Source: Roseomonas nitratireducens (GTDB lineage: Bacteria; Pseudomonadota; Alphaproteobacteria; Acetobacterales; Acetobacteraceae). Taken from it: a stretch of 64,000 nt of DNA. The position numbers and the translations under genes were made by a program. Shown piece by piece: positions 27,288-38,187 of the stretch. Position 1 is the first letter of the stretch; each line of letters opens with the position of its first letter. The notes beneath the pieces were generated by a model. That model did not search any database, was not told where the DNA came from, and saw nothing but the letters and a program-made list of their open reading frames with translations. The stretch is taken from the NCBI RefSeq assembly GCF_017813355.1, contig NZ_JAGIYZ010000004.1, forward strand, positions 62,001 to 126,000, in the 5' to 3' direction.

Positions 27288-29944
27288 GCGCCGGGGAACC
27301 TCACCACCATCCGCGTCCCGCGTCCATCCGGCGTCGCGGGGCTCTCGGCGGCGATCCGCCCGCCCATGGCCTGGACGAGGCCTCGGCAGATCGCGAGGCC
27401 GAGGCCGCTGCCGGCCGCGACGCGGTCCGTGCGGGTCGCACGGAAGAAGGGATCGAAGACCCGGTGCAGATCCTCGCGCGGGATGCCCGGCCCGTCGTCC
27501 TCGATGACGATCACCACCTCCGGCCCTTCGCGCCCGACCCGTGCCGCGACACGACCATCGGGTGCCGAGAATTTGAGAGCGTTGTCGAGCAGGTTGGCCA
27601 GCACCTGGTCGAGCAGCGCGGGGTCGAGGCGTGGCGCGATCGGTCGAGAGCCGAGGTCGAGCGCGATCTCCCGATCATGCCCCCGCGCGCTGCGCCCGGC
27701 TGCGGTCTCCAGGGCCTCGGCGAGATCCACCTCCTCGCGTCGTGGCGCGATCTGCCGGTTCTCGATGCGCACCATGTCGAGGATGTTGGCGATCCAGCGT
27801 GAGAGCCGCTCGGTTTCCTCCTCGGCCGTGGCCAGCAGGTCGGCGCGCGTCGCCTCGGACAGCGTGGTGCCAGCGGTGCGCAGCGTCGCGACCGCGCCGC
27901 GGATCGATGTCAGTGGCGTCTTCAGGTCGTGGCCGAGCGACGTCAGCAGCGCGGTGCGCAGCGCCTCGGTCTCCGCGCGCGCCTCGCCGCGGGCGCGCTC
28001 CTCCATCAACTCTGCCCGTTCCAGTGCGACGGCCGCCTGATCGAGAAGCGCGTCGAGCGCGCGATCGGCCTCGCCGTCCAGCGGACCGGCCTCCTCCGAC
28101 GCCCGCAGGCCGACAAGACCGGCGAGGCCGCGCGCCGTGCGCATCGGGCGGAACTGCCAGGCGGCGGACGGGAGCGTATCGGTGCCGCGCCCGGCGGCGC
28201 GCCGATTGGCGGCCGCCCATCGCGCCGCCGCCATGCTCGCCTCGTCGGGCTCGGCCTCGACCGGCACGCTGGCCCGCAGCACGGGTTCGGGGGCGCTCTC
28301 GCCCGGCAGAGGCGGCAGGAGCAGCAGCACGCAGGCCGACCCGCCCGCGATGCGGGAGGCCTCCTCGGCAATCGCCTGCACAAGGTCGCCCTTGTCCCCC
28401 GCCGCGCCGAGCCGCCGGCTGAACTCCACCAGCCGACGCAGCCCGAGCATGCGCGCCCGCGCGGCGCGCACCGACCGACCAAGACCGCCGGTGGTCCCTG
28501 CCAGCAGCAGCGCGACCAGCGCGAAGACGACGACACCGACCACGTCCTGAGGTCCGGCGATCGCCAGCGTGTAGCGCGGCGGCAGGAACAGGAAGTTCCA
28601 GGCCAGGAAGGAGAACGCAGCGGCCAGCGCCCCCTGCACGGGGCCGAAGCCGACGGCTGCCGCCACGATCGGCACGAGGTAGACCATGCCAAGCGCGCCT
28701 TCCGGCACCACACCGTCGAAGGCGAGGCCCACCGCGGTCGCCGCCGCGACGAGGGCGGGTGTCGCGGCCCAGCCAGTCCAGGGCGGTAGCCCATGGCGCT
28801 CGGGCGGAACAGGGCGCGGTGCGCCGGCCGGCGCCGGGACGAGGTGCAGCGTGAAGTCGGTGGCCTGCCGCAGCAGCGCCGCCGACAGCGTGCGTCCCGT
28901 CAGCCGCCGCCACCAGCCTGGCTGCCCGCGACCGATCACGAGATGCGTGGCGTTTCGCGCCCGCGCCTCGCGCAGGATCGCGGTGGGGAGGTCGGCGGCG
29001 ACCACCGTTTCCGCCGTCGCGCCAAGCCGCTCGGCGAGCCGCAGCGCCGTGCCGGCATCGGCGTCCAGGGCCGCGGTGGGCTGCTCGACATGCAGGGCGA
29101 CGAGCGGCGCCTTCAGCGCGTCCGCCACGCGCCGCGCTTCCCGCACCACCATCTCCGCCGAGGGATCGGCGCCGACCAGCGCCATGACGCGATCGCCGGC
29201 GGGCCAGGGGCCGGCGATGGCGTTGGCGCGCATGTAGCCCGTGACGTCCGCGTCCACACGGTCCGCCGTGCGGCGCAGCGCCATCTCGCGCAGCGCGGCG
29301 AGGTTGCCCTCCCGGAAGAAGCCGCGCAGCGCGCGGCTCGCCTGGTCGGGGCGGTAGATCCGGCCCTGGCGCATCCGCTCGATCAGCTCGGCGGGTGGGA
29401 TGTCGATAAGCTCGACGGCGTCGGCCTCGGCGAGCACGCGGTCGGGGACGGTTTCCGTCACGCGCACGCCGGTGATGCGCGCCACCGCCTCCGACAGGCT
29501 CTCCAGGTGCTGGACGTTCATCGTGGTCCAGACCTCGATGCCCGCCTCCCGCAGCTCCTCCACGTCCTGCCAACGCTTCGGGTGGCGGCTGCCGGGCGCG
29601 TTGCTGTGCGCCAGTTCGTCGAGCAGCAGGATGGCGGGGCGGCGCGCGAGCGCGCCATCGAGGTCGAATTCCTCGAGCGTCTGGCCGCGATAGGGGATGC
29701 GGGTGCGCGGCAGGATCGGCAGCTCGCCGATGGCGGCCTGCGTCTCCGTCCGGCCATGCGTCTCGACGATGCCGATCAGCACATCGGCACCGCCGGCGCG
29801 GCGCCGGCGCGCCTCGGAGAGCATCTCCATCGTCTTGCCGACGCCCGGCGCGGCGCCGAGGAACACCTTCAGCCGCCCGCGTCCCTCCCGCCGCGCGAGG
29901 GCGAGCAGGACATCGGGATCAGGGCGGGCGGGCTCCTCGGTCAC
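27284..29944 (-). CDS. kdpD: KdpD osmosensitive potassium sensor histidine kinase
   Basis: An 886-residue kinase of normal KdpD length. It has an N-terminal KdpD domain with Walker A-like GAAPGVGKT (30-38), a universal-stress-protein domain, four close membrane segments near the middle, a GAF-like region, and a kinase core with phospho-acceptor His in SLGHDLKTPLTS, DDGPGIP and SGLGLAI. GTG 29944 was preferred over an upstream ATG (30022) because the latter would extend across the kdpE-site repeat and lacks family similarity. It is transcribed away from kdpFABC, unlike the E. coli kdpFABCDE order. Confidence 0.94.
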   Translation of the reverse strand: MTEEPARPDPDVLLALARREGRGRLKVFLGAAPGVGKTMEMLSEARRRRAGGADVLIGIVETHGRTETQAAIGELPILPRTRIPYRGQTLEEFDLDGALARRPAILLLDELAHSNAPGSRHPKRWQDVEELREAGIEVWTTMNVQHLESLSEAVARITGVRVTETVPDRVLAEADAVELIDIPPAELIERMRQGRIYRPDQASRALRGFFREGNLAALREMALRRTADRVDADVTGYMRANAIAGPWPAGDRVMALVGADPSAEMVVREARRVADALKAPLVALHVEQPTAALDADAGTALRLAERLGATAETVVAADLPTAILREARARNATHLVIGRGQPGWWRRLTGRTLSAALLRQATDFTLHLVPAPAGAPRPVPPERHGLPPWTGWAATPALVAAATAVGLAFDGVVPEGALGMVYLVPIVAAAVGFGPVQGALAAAFSFLAWNFLFLPPRYTLAIAGPQDVVGVVVFALVALLLAGTTGGLGRSVRAARARMLGLRRLVEFSRRLGAAGDKGDLVQAIAEEASRIAGGSACVLLLLPPLPGESAPEPVLRASVPVEAEPDEASMAAARWAAANRRAAGRGTDTLPSAAWQFRPMRTARGLAGLVGLRASEEAGPLDGEADRALDALLDQAAVALERAELMEERARGEARAETEALRTALLTSLGHDLKTPLTSIRGAVATLRTAGTTLSEATRADLLATAEEETERLSRWIANILDMVRIENRQIAPRREEVDLAEALETAAGRSARGHDREIALDLGSRPIAPRLDPALLDQVLANLLDNALKFSAPDGRVAARVGREGPEVVIVIEDDGPGIPREDLHRVFDPFFRATRTDRVAAGSGLGLAICRGLVQAMGGRIAAESPATPDGRGTRMVVRFPGA

Positions 29945-29982
29945 CCTGTCCCGATAGCAGGCCCAACGGGCGGCCGCCCGCC

Positions 29983-30002
29983 TCTTTATGCCGTCTTTAT
30001 GC
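29983..30002. promoter_or_regulatory. 11-bp-phased direct repeat, candidate KdpE site
   Basis: TCTTTATGC occurs at 29983-29991 and again at 29994-30002, one helical turn apart. Tandem half-sites with 11-bp phasing are the usual OmpR-family arrangement, and the T-rich half recalls the E. coli KdpE site. It lies between divergent kdpD and kdpFABC. Confidence 0.6.
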
Positions 30003-30080
30003 GGGTCGGGCGGATCGCGCATGGAGCGTTTACGCCCTGTCGGCCTACCCCACCGCGATCCTTCGGATGGGAGCCCCTCG

Positions 30081-30164
30081 ATGCTCGACCTTCTCCTGCT
30101 GGCGCTCGGCGTCGGAGTCTTCGGCCTGATGGCGGCCTACCTGGCCGGTTGCGAACGGGTGTGA
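30081..30164 (+). CDS. Small membrane protein upstream of KdpF
   Basis: A 27-residue single-span peptide (MLDLLLLALGVGVFGLMAAY, then LAGCERV). It is too short for standard gene finders. Similar peptides with a C-terminal Cys-Glu/Asp-Arg are, as far as I recall, common just before kdpF in proteobacteria. Its stop TGA overlaps the GTG of kdpF, so the two are translationally coupled. The role is not known; it may be a further accessory subunit that stabilises the Kdp complex. Confidence 0.7.
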   Translation: MLDLLLLALGVGVFGLMAAYLAGCERV

Positions 30165-30256
30165 GCCCAGTGGCCGACCTCATCCTCGCCGGCGTCGTGA
30201 CCGGCGGCCTCTTCCTCTACCTCCTGTGGGCGCTGCTGCGCCCCGAGGATCTCTGA
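30161..30256 (+). CDS. kdpF: KdpF small subunit of the potassium-transporting ATPase
   Basis: A 31-residue single-span peptide ([20 protein letters not shown] followed by LLRPEDL), matching KdpF in length, position and the closing pattern of a charged tail after the helix. It stabilises the KdpABC complex in the membrane. The start may be GTG 30161, overlapping the upstream small gene, or GTG 30170, which gives 28 residues. kdpA follows four bases after the stop. Confidence 0.85.
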   Translation: MSPVADLILAGVVTGGLFLYLLWALLRPEDL

Positions 30257-30260
30257 TCCC

Positions 30261-31958
30261 ATGACGCTGAACGGCTGGGCGCAGATCGCCCTCATCCTCG
30301 GCCTCGTTGCCGCCACCGCCATTCCGCTCGGGCGCTACACCGCCGCCGTCGCGGCAGGGCGCGTCACCTTCCTCGCGCCGCTCGAGCGTCTGTTCTACGC
30401 CGCGGGCGCAGTGGATCCGGCGCGCGGCATGGGCTGGAGGGCCTACACGCTGGCGATGCTCGCCTCCAACCTCGCGGGCTTCCTCCTCCTCTACGCCATC
30501 CTGCGACTGCAGGGCGTGCTGCCGCTGAACCCGGAAGGCATGAGCGGGCAATCCGCCTGGCTCGCCTTCAACACGGCGGTGAGCTTCGCGACCAACACGA
30601 ACTGGCAGGCCTATAGCGGCGAGAGCGGCCTGTCCTACCTCAGCCAGATGGCGGGGCTGACGGTGCAGAATTTTCTCTCCGCCTCGACCGGCATCGCGCT
30701 GGCGCTTGCGCTGTCGCGCGCCTTCGCGGCCGGCGGCGTGAAGGACCTCGGCAACTACTGGGCCGACTTCGTGCGCATCACGCTCTACCTGCTGCTGCCG
30801 CTCGCCTTGATCCTCGGGCTGTCGCTGGTGGCGGGCGGCGTGCCGCAGAGCCTCTCGCCCTATGTCCAGGCGACGACGCTCGAGGGCGGCAGCCAGACCA
30901 TCCCGCTCGGCCCCGCGGCGTTCCAGGTCGCGATCAAGCAGCTCGGCACCAATGGCGGCGGCTTCTTCGGCGTGAACTCCGCGCATCCCTTCGAGAACCC
31001 GACGCCCTGGACGAACCTGCTCCAGAGCTGGGCGATCCTCGCCATTCCCTTCGCCCTCGCGCGCACCTTCGGCCACATCGTGCGCGACATCCGCCAGGGC
31101 TGGGCGCTGTTCGCGGTGATGATGGGCTTCGTCGCCGCCGGCGTGGGGCTCGTCTACGCCGCGGAGGCGGGCGGGAACCCGCTGCACATCGCCGCGGGCG
31201 TGGACCCGGCGATGGGCAACATGGAGGGCAAGGAGGTGCGCTTCGGGACCGCGCTCTCTGCGCTCTGGGCCGTCGCGACCACCGGCGCCTCGAACGGCAG
31301 CGTCAACGCGATGCTCGACAGCTTCACGCCGCTCGGCGGCATGGTCCCGCTGTTCCTGATCCAGCTCGGCGAGGTGCTGCCGGGCGGCGTGGGCTCGGGC
31401 CTCTACGGCATGCTGGTCTTCGTGCTGCTGGCGGTCTTCATCGCCGGTCTCATGGTCGGCCGCACGCCGGAATATCTCGGCAAAAAGGTGCAGGCGAAGG
31501 AGGTCAAGCTCGCGATGCTGGCCGTGCTCGTCCTGCCGATCTTCATCCTGGGCTTCACCGCCGTCGCCGCGGTGCTGCCGGTCGCCACCGCCTCGGTGCA
31601 GGATGCAGGCCCGCACGGGCTGTCCGAGATTCTCTACGCCTACACTTCCGGCGCGGGGAACAATGGCTCAGCCTTCGGCGGGCTGATCGCCGACACGCCC
31701 TGGTTCAACGTCACCATCGGCCTGGCGATGCTGTTCGGGCGCTACGCGGTAATCGTGCCAGTCATGGCAATCGCGGGGTCGATCGCCGCCAAGCCGAAGC
31801 TCGCGGCGTCGGCCGGCACCTTCCCGACGCATGGTCCGCTCTTCGTCGGGCTGCTGGCCGGCGTGATCCTCATCCTGGGCGGGCTGCAGTTCGTGCCGGC
31901 CCTCGCCCTCGGCCCGATCGCCGAGCACTTCGTGCTCGCCGCCGGCAAGACCTTCTGA
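30261..31958 (+). CDS. kdpA: KdpA potassium-binding subunit
   Basis: The 565-residue channel-like subunit that selects K+ at high affinity in the inner membrane. Four filter regions of the SKT fold are visible: [45 protein letters not shown] and [13 protein letters not shown]. Length and C-terminus ([11 protein letters not shown]) fit the family. It works with KdpB, which hydrolyses ATP, and KdpC. The operon is likely switched on by KdpDE under K+ shortage. Confidence 0.97.
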   Translation: MTLNGWAQIALILGLVAATAIPLGRYTAAVAAGRVTFLAPLERLFYAAGAVDPARGMGWRAYTLAMLASNLAGFLLLYAILRLQGVLPLNPEGMSGQSAWLAFNTAVSFATNTNWQAYSGESGLSYLSQMAGLTVQNFLSASTGIALALALSRAFAAGGVKDLGNYWADFVRITLYLLLPLALILGLSLVAGGVPQSLSPYVQATTLEGGSQTIPLGPAAFQVAIKQLGTNGGGFFGVNSAHPFENPTPWTNLLQSWAILAIPFALARTFGHIVRDIRQGWALFAVMMGFVAAGVGLVYAAEAGGNPLHIAAGVDPAMGNMEGKEVRFGTALSALWAVATTGASNGSVNAMLDSFTPLGGMVPLFLIQLGEVLPGGVGSGLYGMLVFVLLAVFIAGLMVGRTPEYLGKKVQAKEVKLAMLAVLVLPIFILGFTAVAAVLPVATASVQDAGPHGLSEILYAYTSGAGNNGSAFGGLIADTPWFNVTIGLAMLFGRYAVIVPVMAIAGSIAAKPKLAASAGTFPTHGPLFVGLLAGVILILGGLQFVPALALGPIAEHFVLAAGKTF

Positions 31959-31971
31959 GGTTCGCCCTTCC

Positions 31972-34041
<2,070 letters not shown>

Positions 34042-34044
34042 ACC

Positions 34045-34632
34045 ATGACCGCCATCCTCCGCCCCGCCATCGCCATTATCGCGCTGTTCACGCTGCTGCT
34101 GGGCCTGGCCGTGCCGCTAGCCTTCACCGGCCTCGCCGGCGTGCTCTTCCCGACCGAGGCCGGCGGCAGCCTGGTCGAGCGCGAGGGCCGCGTGGTCGGC
34201 TCGGCGCTGCTCGGACAGAACTTCGCCTCGTCGCGCTACTTCCATCCGCGTCCCTCGGCGACGAGCGAGCCTGACCCGGAGAACGAGGGCACCACGCGCG
34301 TGGCGCCATACAACGCGGCCGCGTCCGCTGCCTCGCAACTCGGCCCGACTTCCGGGGCGCTGCTCGAGGCGGTGACCGAGCGTGTTGCCATGCTCGGCGG
34401 TGGGCCGGTGCCGGCGGATGCCGTGACCGCCTCGGGCTCGGGGCTCGACCCGCATATCAGCCCGGAGAGCGCGGCGCGACAGGTTCGCCGCGTGGCGCAG
34501 ACCCGCGGCCTGCCCGAGGCGCGCGTCGCGCAACTTGTCGCGCAGCACACCGAAGGCCGCCAGTTCGGTGTGCTCGGCGAGCCGCGCGTGAACGTGTTGC
34601 GCGTCAACCTCGCGCTGGATGCACTGAGGTGA
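34045..34632 (+). CDS. kdpC: KdpC subunit
   Basis: A 195-residue subunit with one N-terminal membrane span (about 10-32) and a periplasmic domain carrying the family motifs GSALLGQNF, YFHPRPSA, SGSGLDPHIS and the C-terminal VNVLRVNLALD. It helps assemble KdpA with KdpB and raises affinity for ATP or K+. It is the last gene of kdpFABC. No strong terminator is visible after it. Confidence 0.96.
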   Translation: MTAILRPAIAIIALFTLLLGLAVPLAFTGLAGVLFPTEAGGSLVEREGRVVGSALLGQNFASSRYFHPRPSATSEPDPENEGTTRVAPYNAAASAASQLGPTSGALLEAVTERVAMLGGGPVPADAVTASGSGLDPHISPESAARQVRRVAQTRGLPEARVAQLVAQHTEGRQFGVLGEPRVNVLRVNLALDALR

Positions 34633-35536
34633 CCCGCCGGAAGTGCGCGTGGGGTCTGCGCCTCGCCCATCCGCGGCATCTATGTCTCATTTGGGGTTGG
34701 AGGCGGCCTCGAAACGGTTTCCGCATGAGATGCCGGATGGGGAAGATCGCCGGCACAGGTCATGAGTCGGCGGGGTTGAAGCGCGTCGGACGAACGACCC
34801 GAAGTGGGCCCCGGCAACCCGTCGACTGCGTGCCGGTCCTCACTCGCCTCCCCGTGTCGCGACGTCGCTTTGCGGCAACCGGCAGGCCTGGCGCGCCGCG
34901 GAAGGCGGGCGCCTGAAGCCGCATTCGACGAGCGGGGCCATGTTTCGACCCCGGAGGGCGTGTTTTGGATGCCGGGAAGGGCGTGCCCGCCCACGCACCT
35001 GCCTGCTCCGTGGACTGCTTGTTGATCGCCCCGCCGGCACCGCGCCTGCGTGCGCCGGGGCCATTCTCGACCGTCCCCGCTTCGGGCCTGCCGACGCCCC
35101 CGAATACCCGTCCATGCCCGCCGCAGCGGCGATATGGCGGAATCTTTGCCGTACGCGAAGCCGGGGCACGACATGCGCGACGCGTCGAGACACGCGCACC
35201 CGTCATGCGCGCCAACGGAGCGGACCTCCTGATCGTGCGCGGGACGGCAGCCACGATGTCCGTCGAGACCGCGAAGGCTGCCTTGCGGGAGTCCGGGCTC
35301 GGCCGCTGGTCGGCCATCGTGATGCCGCGCGGCCTGGCGGGCGGCCGCGGCGGCGCGGGTTGCGGCCCGTGCTGGACGGGTTCGGCACCTGGGTCGAAGC
35401 CCGTGACGGATACCTCAGTCGATGGATGACCGCGGAGCGCGGCAGGCATCCGAGCGCACGGCCACGCAGCGATGTGGGGGCGATTGTGGGAGCTGATGGC
35501 GTATCCGGGCAAAAAGCCAAGAAAAACCCGATCCTG
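34633..35536. other. Gene-poor end of the Kdp element
   Basis: About 900 bases between kdpC and the second repeat. Open frames exist on both strands but none has a recognisable family, a credible ribosome-binding site, or a composition that rises above high-GC background. It may contain decayed element genes. Confidence 0.5.
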
Positions 35537-35898
35537 TGGCGTCCCCGAGAGACGCTAATATAAAGACATAAATCATTGAAAACGCTTGCTCATGGCTTTT
35601 GATCTTGCTCACGACCCCCATTTCCACCCCCAGCGTTGTAATTGATGCCGGTGGACGATGCGGTGGGAGGCGTCGATCGCGGGAACGGCGAAGCATGCGG
35701 CTCCAGCCACTCGATCAAAGATGCCCACCGCCCGGTGGTTTGAGCAGGAGCGGCCCAGAGACTTTCGGCCGAAGGTTCCCATCGCTGAAGCCGGCGGAGC
35801 TTAGAACTCTCGTCCCCGAGCTAGGCTCAATGCGGCGGAAATGGCGGGCGACTAGGTCCAGATCGTCGCAATACGGCATCGTCGGATGCGGGCCCCCG
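35537..35898. repeat. 362-bp direct repeat, right copy
   Basis: Second copy of 26090-26451, in the same orientation and of equal length. It begins with the same tRNA-Arg 3'-end core (TGGCGTCCCCGAGAG). Together the copies bracket the Kdp module (9.4 kb from repeat start to repeat start). From here to the tRNA gene at 54677 runs the phosphonate module. Confidence 0.9.
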
Positions 35899-35967
35899 AT
35901 TTGAACCCGTCAGGGGGCTAGACGACGGATAGGAGCAGAGACTTGAGTTCGGTATCGGGGGATCGGC

Positions 35968-36276
35968 CATGGCGCCCTTCACCCCGACATGGAGGTCGGA
36001 GATCTCCCCTTCGGCGAGAGTGACAAGCTTCACCCGGCAGAAGGTCACCTGCTTGTAGAAGGCTGCGATGTCCTCGAGGTCGCGGGAGAAGCGGTCGAGG
36101 CTCTCGGCGAGGATGACGTCGCAGTTGCCGGCTTGGGCGGCATCCCGCAGGGCGATGAAGCCCGGGCGTTTGCCCTTGGTGCTGGACATGTCCGCATCAG
36201 AGAATTCCCCGAGGATGGACCAGCCCTCGCGCTCGGCGCGGGCGCGGCAGATGTGTAGATGGTCCTCGATCGAGGC
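35968..36276 (-). pseudogene. Serine recombinase (resolvase/invertase) remnant
   Basis: About 103 residues of a serine site-specific recombinase catalytic domain: ASIEDHLHICRARAEREGW, EFSDADMSSTKGKRPGF, VILAESLDRFSRDLEDIA and LAEGEISDLHVGVKGAM. The N-terminal YxRxS segment with the catalytic serine is missing, and the protein stops resembling the family after GVKGAM, so the DNA-binding part is gone. The frame stays open into flanking DNA on both sides. It lies 70 bases from the right repeat and is probably what remains of the element's own integrase or of a neighbour. Confidence 0.85.
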
Positions 36277-36605
36277 CTCGCGCCGGTTCACCTCGACTTC
36301 TTCATCGGACTCGAGACGGGCGAGAGGACCACGCTGCTCGACGACGCGCCGCGCTTCCGCGACCTGCTCGCCTGAACTGCCAGGCGCCCTGTCGTCGCGG
36401 CGGGGCGCCAAGGATTGCGCGGCCAGGAAGGGCCGCGTCGCACACTTCGCTGACAAGTCGATGGTTTGTCCGTGTGCCCCAAGCATGGGGTCCGGTTCCG
36501 AATGCTCTCCGGCACGCAGCATCACCAACCAGTCGCAGCTATGTCATCGGACTGTCGCATGCGGTGGCTATCCCACGGGCGCAGTCCAGATGAACCGCGG
36601 GTGTG
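36277..36605. other. Upstream region of the phosphonate cluster
   Basis: About 330 bases between the recombinase remnant and the hydrolase gene. It should contain the promoter of the phosphonate cluster. I see no clear Pho box or other operator. Confidence 0.4.
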
Positions 36606-38165
36606 ATGTCGCAACGCAAGAACGTCCTTCTCATCGTCGTCGACCAATGGCGTGCGGACTTCGTGCCGCATCTCGGGGCAGGATTTCTCCGGACGCCGAA
36701 CCTCGATCGCCTGTGCCGTGAAGGCGTGACCTTCCGCAACCATGTCACCAACGCGGTGCCCTGCGGACCGGCGCGGGCGAGCCTGCTGACCGGCCTCTAC
36801 CTGATGAACCACCGCGCGGTGCAGAACACCGTACCGCTCGATGCGCGCCACTCGAACCTCGGCAAGCAGCTACGCGAGATCGGGTATGACCCGGCGCTGA
36901 TCGGCTATACCACGACGACGCCCGACCCGCGCACCAGCGGCCCGCGCGACCCGCGCTTCACGACGCTGGGCGACCTGATGGACGGGTTCCGCAGCGTCGG
37001 CGCCTTCGAGCCTACCATGGATGGCTACTTCGGCTGGCTCGCCCACCAGGGCTACGCGCTGCCGAAGCGGCGGGAGGACATCTGGCTGCCCGAGGGCGAG
37101 GACGCTGTCCCGGGCGTGACCGACCGCCCCTGCCGCATTCCCGCTTCCCTGTCCGACAGCACCTATTTCACCGAACGCGCGCTGACCTACCTGAAGGGCC
37201 GCAACGGCAAGCCGTGGTTCCTGCATCTTGGATACTACCGGCCGCACCCGCCCTTCATCGCGCCGGCGCCCTACCACGAGATGTACGCGCCGGCCGACAT
37301 GCCGGCGCCGATCCGCGCGCCGCACTGGGAGAAGGAGGCCGAGCAGCACCCGCTGCTGCGCCACTACCTGCGCGATATCAAGCAGGGCTCCTTCTTCCAT
37401 GGCGCCGGCGGCGCGGCGAGCACGCTCGACGAAGGTGCGATCCGCCAGATGCGGGCGACCTATGCCGGGCTGATCACCGAGATCGACGACTGTCTCGGTC
37501 GCGTCTTCGCCTGGCTGGACGAGAACGGCCAGTGGGAGGAGACGATGATCGTCTTCACCTCCGACCACGGGGAGCAGCTCGGCGATCACTGGCTGCTCGG
37601 AAAGGTCGGCTATTTCGACGAGAGCTTCCGCATCCCGCTCGTCGTCAAGGATGCTGGCCGCAACCTGCGCGCCGGGGTGATCGAGGACGCCTTCACCGAG
37701 AGCGTGGACGTGATGCCCACGATCCTCGATGCGCTCGGCGGCTCTTCACCGCGCAACTGCGACGGGCATTCCCTGCTGCCGCTGCTGGATCATGCGGCGC
37801 CCGACGATTGGCGCGACCTGCTCTTCTACGAATACGACTTCCGCGACGTGCACTACTCGAAGCCCGAGACCGCGCTCGGCCTCGGGATGGATGAGAGCGC
37901 GCTCTGCGTCGTGCAGGACGCCTCGTACAAGTACGTGCACTTCGCCGCGCTGCCGCCGCTGTTCTTCGACCTGAAGCGTGACCCGCACCAGTTCACCAAC
38001 CTGGCCGAGGACCCGGCCCATGCCGCGCTGGTGAAGGAATACGCCCAGAAGGCGCTGTCCAAGCGCATGCGCCACGCCGAGCGCACGCTGACCCATTTCC
38101 GCGCCACGCCGCAGGGGCTCGAGGAACGTCTCGAAGCCCCTGCGCTGCGTCGTGCCGCCGAGTGA
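36606..38165 (+). CDS. Phosphonate monoester hydrolase / phosphodiesterase (PehA-like)
   Basis: A 519-residue member of the alkaline-phosphatase/arylsulfatase superfamily. The sequence follows the Burkholderia and Rhizobium phosphonate monoester hydrolases closely: NVLLIVVDQWRADF at the start, CGPARASLLTGLYLMNHRA around Cys53, and TTTTPDPRT. Cys53 in CxPxR should be converted to formylglycine. Metal ligands include Asp13 and the SDHGEQLGDH block near 315. The enzyme splits phosphonate monoesters and phosphodiesters and is promiscuous. There is no signal peptide, so it acts in the cytoplasm. ATG 36606 is used; GTG 36603 is one codon earlier. It heads the cluster, ahead of an importer. Confidence 0.9.
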   Translation: MSQRKNVLLIVVDQWRADFVPHLGAGFLRTPNLDRLCREGVTFRNHVTNAVPCGPARASLLTGLYLMNHRAVQNTVPLDARHSNLGKQLREIGYDPALIGYTTTTPDPRTSGPRDPRFTTLGDLMDGFRSVGAFEPTMDGYFGWLAHQGYALPKRREDIWLPEGEDAVPGVTDRPCRIPASLSDSTYFTERALTYLKGRNGKPWFLHLGYYRPHPPFIAPAPYHEMYAPADMPAPIRAPHWEKEAEQHPLLRHYLRDIKQGSFFHGAGGAASTLDEGAIRQMRATYAGLITEIDDCLGRVFAWLDENGQWEETMIVFTSDHGEQLGDHWLLGKVGYFDESFRIPLVVKDAGRNLRAGVIEDAFTESVDVMPTILDALGGSSPRNCDGHSLLPLLDHAAPDDWRDLLFYEYDFRDVHYSKPETALGLGMDESALCVVQDASYKYVHFAALPPLFFDLKRDPHQFTNLAEDPAHAALVKEYAQKALSKRMRHAERTLTHFRATPQGLEERLEAPALRRAAE

Positions 38166-38187
38166 CTCCAGAGCCAGGAGAATGAAG

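Noticed and set aside
34760-35512. 250-codon minus-strand open frame in the Kdp element tail
   Set aside because: No recognisable domain and overlapped by equally long frames on the other strand; composition does not separate them.
35896-35930. T-loop-like string GATTTGAACCCG just after the right repeat, suggesting a tRNA or tmRNA end
   Set aside because: The flanking bases do not pair into a T stem, and no acceptor, D or anticodon arm can be built around it.
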